Source: Isoetes taiwanensis
Lineage: Eukaryota; Streptophyta; Lycopodiopsida; Isoetales; Isoetaceae
Assembly (NCBI GenBank): GCA_021234155.1
Contig: JAJEKV010000038.1
Span: 9,287,458-9,351,457, forward strand
DNA length: 64,000 bases
Direction: 5' to 3'
Below, one piece after another: positions 1-11,700 of the stretch. Position 1 is the first letter of the stretch. Every line of letters begins with the position of its first letter. Position numbers and translations under genes: made by a program. The notes below the pieces were generated by a model, which had not been told where the DNA came from, did not search any database, and worked only from the letters and a program-made list of their open reading frames with translations.

Positions 1-812
1 TAGGGCCAACATAATCTAGCCCCCAAACTTGAAATGGGCCTGGGGACACAATCCCAAAGAAGAGGGGCGGGATGCAAAATTTTCTTACCAAAGATCCGCA
101 TTGATGGCAAGTTTTAATGACATCATAGCAATCTCTAAATAAATGAGGCCAGAAATAACCGCACCTTAATATTTTTTGGCGGTTGTATCTGCCGCAAAAT
201 GACCACCACAAACACCTTTATGATTCTCAGCAAGCACTAAGGCAGCCTCCTCTTCATCAACACACCTTAAAAGAACACCATCCCTGTTTACCTTGCACAA
301 AATATCTCCAATCAAAGTGTAAGTTAAACATTTCAGCCTAAACTTGTAAGCTTGACTTTTAGAAAATTCAGGAGGTATCTCTTTGATATTTGAGGAATTT
401 TCTAATAGATTGCCGCCAACCTTGAGCCTGTTTATCCTAAAAAGATCTTGTTCATTTGCCACAAGATTAGCCATCTCTCCTTCTTCCTCGCACAACTTCT
501 TCATGCTCAAAATAGGCAGCAGGTAAATACAAACTCGGATTATTCACCACATGGATGACCTTAACCTTTAGATCATAAGACTGGAGCCTACAAGCCCACC
601 TATGAAGCTTGGGTTTTTCCAATTTCTTACCATACAAAAAAGGCATGGGATTCTGCTGCATATAAACAAAGAGCTTGGGATTTTGTAGAAGATGTCCTTG
701 CCTTTCTATTAAAAAATAAGAGCAAAGAAAGACTCCTCTCTATCTTAGGATACCTCTCCTCAGTTTGAGACCATTGTTTACTTGCAAAAGCAATGGGGTG
801 CTTTTCCTGCAA
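1..812 (-). pseudogene. Gypsy RNase H and integrase N-terminus
   Basis: From 812 downward the minus strand encodes HPIAFASKQWSQTEERYPKIE, the gypsy RNase H. In a shifted frame (661-467) it encodes the RNase H tail (RWACRLQSYDLKVKVIH). From 510 an integrase zinc-binding region follows (ENHKGVCGGHFAADTTAKK), then, after another frame change near 170, the segment CHQCGS and QVWGLDYVGP near position 1. This last segment is where the integrase catalytic core begins. The core itself is outside the window. At least three frame changes show decay. Confidence 0.82.
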
Positions 813-1930
813 AATAGCAATCCCAACAGCTTTTTAGTAACAAGAATGTAAATTGTGAATGGCAAGTGAGAGATCCGGGTTTTCAATCGAGTGGCATGGC
901 AAATAGCTTCTATAATCTCAAGCAAAAAAGCCTTCTCACATTCATCAGTCCAAACAATAGCTTTGTATTTACTTTCTTTTTTACTAACATGGCCCACTCT
1001 GGTTAATTTGGAAATAGGACTAACATGGTGAGAGAAATTAGGCACATAAATTCTCAAAAAAGAAGTCATCCCCATAAATTCTTTAACATCTCTAAGTGTC
1101 TTGGGGGTCTGAAGCTTCTTTAAGGCAATGATTTTTTCCTCAGCTACTTGAAGACCCTGGGCAGAAACTTCATGGCCTAACAGTTGGCCTCTAGATGATA
1201 AAAAGATGCACTTCTTTGGATTTAGATTAACTCCAGCTTGTCTGCACAATATAAATATTCTTGTTAGCTCTGAAACATGGTCATTTCCTTCAGTACCTAG
1301 GCATAAATCATCCAGGAAGACTCTAAACTGTTCTGGAGTCATGCTTGCAAAGACAGTGTCCATGGCCCTTTGAAATGTAGCAGGGGCATTCATTAAACCA
1401 AAAGGCATCCTTTTCATTGCAAAAGTTCCCCATGGGGTGATAAAAGATGTCTTGGGCTGATCTTCTTGTTTAATGCTTATCCGATTGAACCCGTAGAAAC
1501 CATCCAAAATGAGTACATGGATTTACCAGCCCACTGATAAAGGATTTCTTCTAAAAAGGCAAGGGATAACAATCTTTAATGGTAGCCTTATTAAGATCTC
1601 TATAATCTACACAAATCCTCAAAGAACCATTTTTTTTAAAATCGACAATGCATGAAACCCGTGAAGGATTCACAATAGGCATTATCGACCACCTGACTCC
1701 CGCATTTTAGACAACTCTTGTTTGATAAGATCCAAGAGTGAAGAATTAATTCTCCTCAATTTCTCGCATAACGTGTTTAGCATCTTCTCGAACTTTTATT
1801 TCAAACTCACAAATATTTTTATCAATCCCCTTTAGTTCTGAATATTCCCAAGCAAAAACATCCACCCAATCCTCAAACAACTCAACCATTTTACCTCTGT
1901 CATCCCCTCTTCATATAGGTCTCCCATTTG
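740..1930 (-). pseudogene. Ty3/gypsy reverse transcriptase
   Basis: The fingers motif appears at about 1640-1600 ([10 protein letters not shown] on the minus strand). The 255-residue ORF 1507-740 continues through SFITPWGTFAMKRMPFGL, then the catalytic box FLDD in place of the usual YxDD, then GHEVSAQGLQV and the connection region. The N-terminal part before 1507 is in other frames, with stops near 1510-1700. The enzyme would copy element RNA into DNA in cytoplasmic particles. FLDD keeps both aspartates, so the box alone does not inactivate it; the frameshifts do. Confidence 0.88.
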
Positions 1931-1937
1931 CAAAGTC

Positions 1938-2815
1938 CTAGGCACACCTTTCTTTATTCACTTTAAGCTCCTTGTATGATTCTTCTTGGGCTAAGTTTAT
2001 AGTTAAGATAGGATGAAGTTGAGAAAGCTCGTCTTCATCTAAGAAGTCTTCTTGGATAGCTCCTTCCGATAAGTGCTCCAATAATGTTTCCCTGCACAAT
2101 AAATCAGCCTCAAAGTTTTTAGATCTTGGAATATGATGAATCTCCCAATGATCAAAAAAAGTTAACAAATCTCGAGCTTGAGTGTTCAAATCCTCCATCT
2201 CATGATGCTTTGTTTGGTATTCTCCCAAAATCTGTCTGCAAACCAGCTGTGAGTCTCCATAAATAATAATATAGGAAATATTCATGAATTTTGCTTCCCC
2301 TAGGGGCCTCGCAATGAGGGCTCTATATTCTCTGCATTAGAGGAAATATTAGGATGAATTCTCCCTATTTTGGTCATTAGTTTTAAATTTGTATCCTTTA
2401 GAATAGCAGCAGAAGAAGCAATTCCTAATTTTTTGACATACCTCCATCAAACCAAAGGTAGGCCTTATTTCCTTCCAGATCAGAAGATTCAGCATGAGCA
2501 AAGTTGACCACTTCTTCTTTTATACCAACATCCAGACCTAAACTATAAATTCCTGGCTCCTCTTCCTGCAAAATATCCACACCTATGAACCTAATATTAG
2601 CAGAGGGATCAGTCTTGTTTACCAATTTAATGGAGGTTGCTCCATTTGAAATAGTGCAGATGCCTTCAGACCATATCGGCCTAGCATCTACCAAGCTTTC
2701 ATCCATCTTCTTCCCAATAATAAATCATAAATGTTAGAATGATGAACATTCTCAAAATCAACAACCACAAATGTAGCTAGCACAATAATACCTCCTGTAT
2801 TAATGCACACATTCC
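1938..2815 (-). pseudogene. Protease C-terminus plus archaeal-type RNase H, placed before RT
   Basis: Read on the minus strand, 2815-2700 encodes a protease tail ending in the typical LLLGRRW. A frameshift follows and 2706-2425 continues to the segment LWFDGGMSKN, which supplies the first catalytic Asp of an RNase HI fold. After another break, the residues NAE (about 2320) and GDSQLVCRQ (about 2255) supply Glu and Asp. HIPRSKNFEADLL (about 2130-2095) supplies the last Asp. This is a full set of D-E-D-D positions, but the frame is broken at least twice. The domain differs from the gypsy RNase H at 470-812, so the element has two RNase H modules. Confidence 0.75.
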
Positions 2816-4597
2816 TCACAATTCCTTTGGCACTACCTTAGCATTGGAAAAAGATTTTAGAACAATAGAAGTATTGTCTTCTACCTTGAGATCCAATGCT
2901 TTCATGACATGGTAAGGCATGACATTTAGAGAGGAACCTCCATCTAGCAAAACCTTATCCAGATGGAAAGTACCTATGGTGGCATTACAAGTAAAAGCAC
3001 CTGGATCTTCAGTTTGCTCAGGTAGGGCTTCAGAAATATTGTGACAAGTCTCTGCAACAGTTTCTTCAACATTTTGAGTGCTCTTGATAAGCTTTTCCCT
3101 ATAAGATGGTGCAATTCTCAGCAGAGTTAATAAGTCTACAGTAACTTTGGAGTTTTTCATGAGCAATTCAAATTCATCAAGTTCAGAATCCTTCTGTTTA
3201 TACCTTTGGACAGGAGGAGGGGCTATACTCTGGGGATCTGGTTGAAATGTTACCTTATGGGGTGTAGTTGGTGGAATAGAACCTGCAGGGTTACCCTGAA
3301 TAAGGCCCGCACGGTTCTGCACAACCATAACATCTTGCTCCTCTTGTCCCCCTGCACAAGTCTCAATAAAACTAACATTTGACACCTGTTTATCCTTTTC
3401 TTGTCTTGCAAAGTAATTCTTGACACTGCAGAACCTGTCATCATGACCTACCTCTTTACAAAAGGAACAGACAGGACATTCTCTACCAAAATGGCCTTTC
3501 CTGTTGCATTTAGGACAAGGCCTAGCATAACAATTCTCAGCCCTATGAAAAGGCTTACCACAGTTTGTACAATCAGGTGAGGCAGAGCTAGAAGAAGAAG
3601 TACCATTTCCATTTTTCAACTCCATGAGTTGTTTAGTCACCTCTAAAAGAGCTTCAGATACTTTACTTATCTCAGATTTCATCTCTGAAACCTGAGGGTT
3701 TAATTCCTCAACTTTTGGCTTTTTCTTTTCTTTCTGAACTGCATATACAGGAACAGCATTAGTATAGTGTAGCTCATGCTCAGAATCATGATGAGAAGGA
3801 TAGAATGGGTCTCGGATTTCTTCATCAGGCAAATAGCTTAGCAATTCTACTAAATCCACAGCCTTTACAAATGCTTTATGAATAGAATCTAGTTCACCAA
3901 ATCTCTGAAGTTTTAGCAATTTCCTATAAATCCTGGGTCTGGGCATCAAACCTTTGATAAAAGAAGCAACCAAATGCAAAGTTGGGTGAGAGACTTGGTT
4001 CCTGTTACAAACTAGCAAATAAGAGTTAAATCTTTCCACATACTGCTTCACACTTTCACCAGGTCTAATAGAGAAAGAATTGAGTTCAAAAACAAGATCC
4101 TGAGGCGAAGTAGTCTTACCAAACCTTGATAGAAACTTTTGTTCCAATTCATCCCACTTAGTACCAATGGAGAGCTCAAAATCCAACCAAGACCTGGCCT
4201 CATCACCCTTCATGCACTTGGTGAACTCAGAAAATCTGGAGCCTTTTTTTCTCCCATGCTCCTCATAGTATTCTTCAAAATTCTTCAAAAAATGGTTGGC
4301 ATTCATGGAAGAATCATAATAAGGAGGAGAAACAGGTACAGTTAGCTCAAAATGATAAGGGGCTGGTGGAGGAGTTGGCTCAAAAAGATTTTGAACTTGT
4401 GAAGACGAGGGCAAGGTAGAAATATTTGTAACATTGGTAGACTGATAGAGAGGAGCTTGTGGAGGAATAGGCACATTGGGAGTGTTTGTGGCATTGGTTA
4501 TAGATCTGGTAGCCACTCTCATGCTTACTCCTACTAATTCTGGTTGATTTGTCTCCTCATGTGGTTCAGCAGGCTCAGCATGCTTCTTTGGCCCCAT
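2816..4597 (-). CDS. Gag-protease polyprotein of Ty3/gypsy element
   Basis: An intact 593-residue ORF. Residues 1-90 are Pro/Thr-rich and probably disordered. Residues about 95-230 form the retrotransposon Gag domain (W137, the F-L-S-R-F segment at 155-159, and ESVKQYVERF at 181-190). Three CCHC zinc knuckles of the form CX2CX4HX4C lie at 343-356, 361-374 and 377-390, and should bind RNA. The protease active-site motif DGGSSLNVMP is at 552-561. The ORF then ends, and the protease flap and LLLGRRW motif continue in another frame at about 2700-2815. The start is the first ATG, 23 nt downstream of the primer-binding site, so the leader is very short. Three knuckles is more than the one or two usual in plant gypsy elements. 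Confidence 0.9.
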   Translation of the reverse strand: MGPKKHAEPAEPHEETNQPELVGVSMRVATRSITNATNTPNVPIPPQAPLYQSTNVTNISTLPSSSQVQNLFEPTPPPAPYHFELTVPVSPPYYDSSMNANHFLKNFEEYYEEHGRKKGSRFSEFTKCMKGDEARSWLDFELSIGTKWDELEQKFLSRFGKTTSPQDLVFELNSFSIRPGESVKQYVERFNSYLLVCNRNQVSHPTLHLVASFIKGLMPRPRIYRKLLKLQRFGELDSIHKAFVKAVDLVELLSYLPDEEIRDPFYPSHHDSEHELHYTNAVPVYAVQKEKKKPKVEELNPQVSEMKSEISKVSEALLEVTKQLMELKNGNGTSSSSSASPDCTNCGKPFHRAENCYARPCPKCNRKGHFGRECPVCSFCKEVGHDDRFCSVKNYFARQEKDKQVSNVSFIETCAGGQEEQDVMVVQNRAGLIQGNPAGSIPPTTPHKVTFQPDPQSIAPPPVQRYKQKDSELDEFELLMKNSKVTVDLLTLLRIAPSYREKLIKSTQNVEETVAETCHNISEALPEQTEDPGAFTCNATIGTFHLDKVLLDGGSSLNVMPYHVMKALDLKVEDNTSIVLKSFSNAKVVPKEL

Positions 4598-4620
4598 TTG
4601 AGTTCAATTTCCAGGTAAAG

Positions 4621-4638
4621 ATCTCGGTAGGACCTCCA
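4621..4638 (-). other. Primer-binding site, tRNA-Gln type
   Basis: On the plus strand these 18 bases read ATCTCGGTAGGACCTCCA. As I remember it, this matches the 3' end of plant tRNA-Gln including the CCA tail. The minus strand, which is the element's sense strand, is therefore the complement to that tRNA. It lies three bases from a TGTTAG/CTAACA-type LTR end at 4642 and just upstream of the gag start, exactly where a primer site belongs. The tRNA identity rests on memory of the tRNA sequence. Confidence 0.7.
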
Positions 4639-4641
4639 AAA

Positions 4642-7020
4642 TGTTAGCCTAAAACCTGGAATTTTAGCCTAACCTCAAAGGAAGTGTAAACAAACTGGTC
4701 AGGACCTCCAGATCACTTAGGGTGATCAATCCTTAATCATATAAAGCAAAAGAACTCAATTTCAAATGCTGGTTTTGTCAAAATCACTACAAATCCCCCT
4801 CGCGTAAAAACTGTCCGAAACAAAAATCAATCTTGCAAATACACCCTTTAAGATTTTTGAGTTTTGGTTTTGGTATGAGTTATAGACAAGTAGAGGGAAC
4901 TAATGATGAAAGTCCGCTCCCGATTTGGATAGGGGAAGACCAAGAAAATCAATGTCAAAGTTCACCAAAAATTGGTCAATGCCAAAACAGAGAGCCAAAA
5001 TTTGCAAATGGAGTTTGGTGATGAATTTTGAGTTGGAATTTGTGCAAATGACCTCAGAATGAACTCTAAATCACGTGCATAGGGTTTTCTTGACAAGCAA
5101 ACACTATGATATTTAACCGAGACAGACCAAAGTCTTGAATTCCACACGCTTTGATGATATGAAAAAACTATTTTTCTTTGTTTTCTTTGCATATAAACAA
5201 TACTCAATCCTATTTAAGGTACCGGACACAACTATTTAGCTGGGATTCAACTTAAAATATCTGATTTCTATTGGTCTAGACAGCATTAATGATTTATAAC
5301 TTGAGAAGATGGCAACACTATTTTTCCGTGCAAAGAATATGCATTAAGATCATAAAATATCACAGAGTTCAGAAATCTCGTGAGAAAATATCCAAAACAA
5401 TGCTTGAGAGTAACTCCCAAAGCATAGTAAGCTTCCTCGATGATCTAGAAATTGTCCGAAGAGAAAGTAATAAGGAATTTTGAATTGCAAGAGAAGTTTT
5501 GGTGTCGTAGGTCACAACATACGGCCTTCTTCGATCAAAATACACCAATCTTCAATCTCAATGATTAGCTGAATTTGGAGTAGAACAGATCAATAAAATA
5601 TCAAAGATATAGAAAGCCCCGAGATCACAGAGGTATATCTCCGAGGGGGGTGAAGAAAATGATGTCCATTCTGATAAAATCGTCCCTCCCAAAACCAAAT
5701 TTCTATTGAGTGATTTTAGGCTTAATTTGAGCAAATTCCCTTGAATCAAGTGCCACGGGGTTCCAGAGGTCTCGAAAAGGTTCAGGAGATGATTTCGAGC
5801 AAAAGGGCGGATTCAATCGATTTGGGCACGAATTTGCCGATGAAGTGTGCCCAAGTTTAGGGTTTTTTTCAAAGCTCGATATATCCCACAGTTTAATGAT
5901 TCCGAAGATAAGGATATAAATTGAATAATCCGAAATCAAGATGTTGAATTTGGCGCGCCACGCAAGGGTTGTGCCACCGTTTCGAGGCCCCGCCTCGCGC
6001 CACGGGGACCAATGGGGGGCTGAGAGGGAAAAATAGAAAAATAGGGTAGATAGGCTAGAATAGGTTTTTTTATTTTTTTTTTTTTTTTTGGCACGATCCC
6101 AAGAAATAATATTTGAGGAATTTTCCAAGGTCTTTTTGAATTTTGAAAGGCCAACATAGCTATTTTTTGCCAAGCTCCAAATCTAGAGTGTTTTCAAGTC
6201 AAATTGAGATACTTGAAATTTTGCCCATTTTGACCATGGTCAATGAGTTTTCAACCTTGGGAATGGTGAAAAAATCATAGGAAGAGGGTGAAAAGATAGG
6301 AAAAAAAGGCTATGGCGTGATTTAGGGAAATAAGATGAAAGTAAAATTCAAGCCTCCTTGCTCTTGAAGTTTTTCATGATCTCTTGAGAGCAATTCACAA
6401 GTGGAGGTGAGGCCAATAAAATATAGGTAGTGAAGTAATGAAAGAAGGCATGACAAGGTGGAAATGGGGTATAAAAAAGATGAAAGGAAAGTGGATATGG
6501 AATGGATGAAATGGATAAAGGATGGAAACCCCCAGAAAGCACATGATCTTATCTCCAAAGCTCAAATCATACCTCATAACTTTGCTCAAGGCCCTAGGGT
6601 CTTCCAAACTTCTAAAAAGGTCTTCCAATCTTCAAGGCCTAAACAAGAGCAAAATTCACCTTTTAAAGTGACATCTTCATAGGTGTGACTTCCAAACCAT
6701 TGGTGCAACTCCATTTAGCTCCATATGAGTGAATATGAGCAACATGCTTATAACTCCTTGTATAGCTTGCTATATCCTTTGCCTGGTCTTCAAGAAATAA
6801 GAATGTAACTAGAAAATTTCCTCAAAGGAAAGAATTAGGCTATACAACCAAGATCCCAAGGGTCTTCCAAACTTGAGCCAATTTCTTCCAAACTCTAGCA
6901 GGATCAAAATAACACTAACTCTTACCATATGAGTAATAGGAAAGTAACTTAAGATGAAACCTCAAAAGAAACCACAAGTCTTCCAAACTCTGACAAGTAT
7001 CTTCCAATCTTGAAACTCTA
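4642..7020 (-). repeat. Probable 5' LTR of the gypsy element (outer end unresolved)
   Basis: The inner end is set by TGTTAG at 4642, three bases from the primer-binding site. The region has no coding capacity that I recognise. It contains a poly-T run at about 6065-6090 and, at 6600-7011, six copies of a TCTTCCAAAC-like motif arranged as three pairs about 21 bp apart. The other LTR is outside the window, so the outer end cannot be checked, and part of the stretch may be flanking DNA. Confidence 0.5.
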
Positions 7021-8590
7021 GGTATCATGATGGTCCATGTTGCCCAAAAAGGGGCAACAGGGGATTGGCAGCCGAGCCAAGCCAACGCCAATCAAGGGCC
7101 AAAATAGTCTTAAGGTTCTACATGAACTTATGAAGACTAAGAAGAAGTTGGAGAAAGATGCCTAGGGGTGGTTGATATCGGGACCCACGATCGCCATACC
7201 AACACCGACAAACCTAAGGTGCGATACTGAGGCGGACATCTGCAATGTACAGCTGCAAGAGAGCCGACAACCGCGAAGACCGCAAATTTTATGTGATCCC
7301 TTAAACCGCAAACCGATTCTCTCATGTGACCACTTTTCCCTGCTCGTATTTTTTTTGATCCCTCTGCTCGGCCCCTGATGGCTATATGGCGGGTAGCAAG
7401 GTCGCTGACGGACATCCATAGCCAAGGTTTCGCTTAATTCTTAACACGAGCACGCCCATAGCTTTGATTAGGATTTTTCTTACCGAGTTTTTGCCGGATT
7501 TGTCATGAGGAGCTCACACTATCGCAGCATCACGTACATGATCCGCTTATTTGCACTATGCATTCATTGCTGCATGCGTTCATTGAAGGATGTGAATCTT
7601 AGTTTGCAAACAGCCCGCTTGCAAGGATTTGGAAGTTGGAGCCTCTTTCCAGGTCGTATGCTTTGGTTTATGGGGCGTAAGAGCCGAACCGCACGGTTAT
7701 GAGCCTTTAGAAGGCCCCCGTTATGTGCGCTTAACAACCGTGGCCCGTACAAAAAGAAATGGCCTTACGTAGATATCTCGGACATTATAGCCATAGCTCG
7801 CCTTTGCCTACTCGGTTCTCTAGGCTAGCAAACAACCCCGCACCAGCTTAATCTAATATTGAAGACCAAAATCGAGAGCTTACCGAAATACTAACCGCTT
7901 TAGAAGCCCCTTTGCCATAAACGATCCAAGCAGCCCGATTTGAGAGTAGGGAGCCGCCAGTGGGCTCTTAAATATGCATGCATTCAAAAACATATGGCGG
8001 AGAAATCGCCGCCAGATGTGGCATAGCCGTCCCCAAAGCGACCCCAAAGCCACAAACAATGTGGCAATGTGGCAACAAGAGCTTGAGCAAAAAAATGCCA
8101 CAAAGATCCCAAGAATGTGGCAAGAAAAGCTTGAGCATGGCTGCCATAGCCCGATCAGATCAAGCTGGAGCGACCGCCAAATGTTTGAAGCGATTGTCGA
8201 AAGGAAAAACGTGGCAACAGAAGCGAAACTACGATTGCGGCGGAGAACCATGAAAATAAAAAAAAGAAAAAAGAAAATTGTAAACACAATTACATATGTG
8301 TTGATTATTTTTCTTCCCCTTATGCATCTCAATTTCAAATACCATGACCAAGATTGGCATTGTTCGATAATGGCAATCTTTGCAAGTTATTGTTATGATT
8401 TTATTTGCCTCTTATCGTAGACATAGGTAACTTGGAGTAACTTCCATCAAACAAAGTATATCATTACCTTTTTACGTATTTTAATTTGTGATATGAACAT
8501 GGATGAACTTTTAAAACATATGATCTGGTGAGTCAGCAGTCATGAAGCAAATACCGTTTAATCGCAAACAAATGAGCTCCGACCTTTTTT
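7021..8590. other. No gene recognised
   Basis: A mixed-composition stretch. A short hairpin is visible at 7039-7059 (arms TGTTGCCC and GGGGCAACA). Overlapping ORFs of about 150 codons lie on both strands at 7880-8420, but neither matches any family I know, and their composition (runs of lysine on one strand, phenylalanine on the other) fits chance reading of an A-rich tract. The phrase AGCTTGAGCA recurs at about 8079 and 8128. Confidence 0.5.
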
Positions 8591-8591
8591 T

Positions 8592-8775
8592 ACATAAAAG
8601 ACAAGGACGGGCGACATTTTGCCCGCCTAAACCGGTTTTCCCGGCATATTTTAGCACCTCCGACCGGTTTTTCCGGCAAGAAGACACACGATTTTCAAGT
8701 GATCCGGAAATGTAACTATTACAGTTTAAATTGGTTGAAAAAAGGGCTTAAATGTCGCCGCCTTTGTCTTTATGT
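8592..8775. repeat. Fold-back (MITE-like) element
   Basis: The left arm (8592-8635, starting ACATAAAAGACAAGGACGGG) is an imperfect inverted copy of the right arm (8729-8775, ending CGCCTTTGTCTTTATGT). Between them are two near-identical direct copies of ACCGGTTTTCCCGGCA at about 8631 and 8669. There is no coding capacity and I found no convincing target-site duplication, so the family is open. Confidence 0.55.
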
Positions 8776-11700
8776 GGGAAATAACCTTTGTGTTATTGAA
8801 ATTTTTACTTAGACTAGCAAAGAAGAGGAAGGTTTGCTTCTTCCTTTTATTCAAGTGTGGTGCACCTGCTTTATGATGATTCAACTATTTAAAAACTATC
8901 ATTCACTAATAACGTGATCCAAATAAGACCATGAGCCTTCCACGATCACCTTTTGCTCTCTTGGTCTTAATACAACTTATTGAGTCGCATTCTTTATTGC
9001 TTGAATGGGTTTGTGTGATCACCTCTAAGATATAGACTTAAACAATTAGATATTCTTTCTCTTCTAATTCTTTGAATAACAATTAGATATTTTTTCTCTT
9101 CAAATTTGTATTTCACTACATTAGTGGATAGAAAGATATACCTTCTGGCATTTCACATCTATAGCCATGTCAATGTTGACTATGATAACCATATGCAGGA
9201 TGTAATCTTTGAACAATCGAGAGTAAGCAATCGTAGAAAAATTGAATTTAATTTAAGTAGGATGTTGAATCAAGTAAAAGAAATCGATTATGCCCTTATT
9301 TGGAAGACGCAAACCTTTGTTATTCAACAAAAGTTATATATAAAGCAAATGTGGGCTAAATACTCGGAGGAAAAAATGTTTATTACATCAAAACCAACCA
9401 CCACAACATAAAAGACAAATGGAAGATCAAGACAAAAATCAAAAGCTCATGAACACATATATAGTACTTCCAAATATGGTCCTCACTTCATTATCTATCG
9501 ACGTGCATATTATGGAATAAAATAATGGCTAAGGTTAGCCAAAATAGCTATTTTGTAGCATTTAAAAAAAAAACCTTCTAAGTCAATAAAGACCTTTTAT
9601 CATACATTTCGATGCCTTCAGAACTTAAAGATACAATTGGCAGCCCTAAAAAAAAAATAGGTGCCTTTTTCTTTTAGGCCTAGACTTGATTAGAAGTTAC
9701 AAGAAATTTATCGCGGCGGCCAAGGCCGCCACGAACATTTCTCTTGCTGATTGACTTATAGGTGGATTTGTGTGATGTCCAGCTTGGTGTCAGTTCAAAA
9801 CTAGAATGCTACATCAACTTAAATGCTAGGCAGCTCACACACAGGGGCTCAATGCTAATTGATTACTTTTACAGAAGTCTAAAAATTATTGGGCAATTTG
9901 ATCTTTTACAATTTGTTTGAAGATGTTATTTGTTGGATTGTCTATTTTCCAACGGTTCAAAAGATGTTCTTGAACATGCAAGGCACAAATCTACATTTCT
10001 ACCCTAATTAATATGCCTAGAATTATTGAACACAATATTATACATAATGTTTGCATGCAAAAGATACTGCTATTTTTGCATACATCAAAATACACATGAA
10101 TATTTTGTTCTGCATGATAACTTGTTGGTATCATCGAGCAATGGGTCTAATGAGACCACTTTTAAACATGGTCCAAAAAAGGGAACAAAGTCATAATGGC
10201 AAGAAACGGAGAACTTTACTTAGTAAAGGAATGCTCAGTTACATGCTGATGGGAAAATAATGGACTATGCTTTGGGTTTTTTTTTAACACATGCATGTTG
10301 TGGGAGGCACTTGTGCTATCATTAGCCAATATTCATATTCCAATATTATGTTATAACACAAGTAAAGAGGTTAGTTCTTGGTAAGATGCCCAACAGTTCT
10401 TGCACCATCTAGAGATGTCATTAATCATGGTGCTGCCTTTCAATAATACAAAATACAATTCCAAGTTTCCAAAACATGTGATATGAAGTGAAATGATAAT
10501 CCAAATTAGAAACGTGTGTCTGACAATGCCGGGCATTAGTCATGGACGTGTGGCATGGGTAGATGTAATGGAGTTTGTAAGTGGAATGAAAAGTTGTGGA
10601 TTTGCCATGTCTATAGATTAAAAAATAAAGTACGAAAATGTGAAGTGTGGTTTGCATGATTAATGCTGAACTGGAATGACTCATTCAATTGCATCCACCC
10701 CAAATGTGCAATGGTGAATGCCCCATCTCACATACTTAAGATGGGTGCTTAATGCCTAATCGTTGTTGTGTATATATCATTATGGAAAGGTGGAGAATAA
10801 GAAGCAAAAGATGTATATATTTGGAGTCATGTTTGGAACAATGGTGCATCTAGAAAGCCTGTAATGGTTCCACTTAAGGAACTTAGGATGATAATATTAC
10901 AGATGGGAACCATTTAGCAATGGGTGTAAGCAAATAAGTTGCATGTGGCCTTATGGCAATTGTTAAGCATGTGACACATCTACTAAATCGACACTAAAAA
11001 TTATGTTGACCTGATGTCTCTTACATCTTAGGGAGGGAGAGCCAAGGCATCAAAATAACACTGTTGCGTGGCTATAAAAACATGGCTATGTTCTGAATCT
11101 TCTAAGCTAAATGCAATTTTTTGGAATATTTCGAAATAGCAACATGCACCTTGGACAACAAAGCAACTCCTCATCATCTGAGCGTTTCAAATTTGTCTTG
11201 TTTTTTCTGTTTCATCCAGCAACTTACAGGTGCTTTAGCTTGCTGAGTTGGTGCTTTTGCTTTGGGTTTTTGGAATAGACTATACAACCTCAAGGCTAAA
11301 TTACAATAGAAATCTCAAATACTATAACAGTGGATGTCTTTACCTGCTCATCACTATCATTATAGTCACTTTCATTAAAAATAAAACAATATTTTTACAC
11401 CCTTAGAAACAGCAGCTTTGGCTGGAGCCTTGGTGTTAAGCTTTTCATTATAAAGCAATGCTTAAGCACCACCACTTCACGGCAGAAAATAAGGCATGTA
11501 AGAATAGAGCTTTACTTGCAGTACTCAATAGAATAGAATAGAATAGAATAGTACTCAATAAACTCACTATACTCAATGCACGCATCTTTTGAGACATATA
11601 TAAGAGCTTGCAAATGAATCATCATAGCAAATGTAGATGTGGGCAGTAATGATATTGCAGGCCTTAACCTTTAAACAAAAATATACACATCAAAAATACT

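Larger units (their letters stand above)
1..7020 (-). mobile_element. Ty3/gypsy LTR retrotransposon, left-truncated by window edge
   Basis: On the minus strand, going from high to low coordinates, I see an LTR-like region (from 4642 upward), a primer-binding site (4621-4638), a gag-protease ORF (4597-2816), a protease tail, an RNase H of the archaeal/RNase HI type, reverse transcriptase, a second RNase H and the start of integrase at position 1. The integrase core and the 3' LTR lie outside the window. Gag is intact, but pol is split by several frameshifts and stops, so this copy is not autonomous. The outer LTR end was not located; 7020 is a rough limit where the sequence character changes. 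Confidence 0.85.

Noticed and set aside
7039-7059. Bacterial-type terminator hairpin
   Set aside because: The window is plant nuclear DNA; a short stem without context has no such role.
7880-8420. Overlapping ORFs of about 150 codons on both strands
   Set aside because: Biased composition on both strands and no known domain; chance opening is likely.
9106-9411. 101-codon ORF as a possible small gene
   Set aside because: No family resemblance, no conserved context, length expected by chance in AT-rich DNA.
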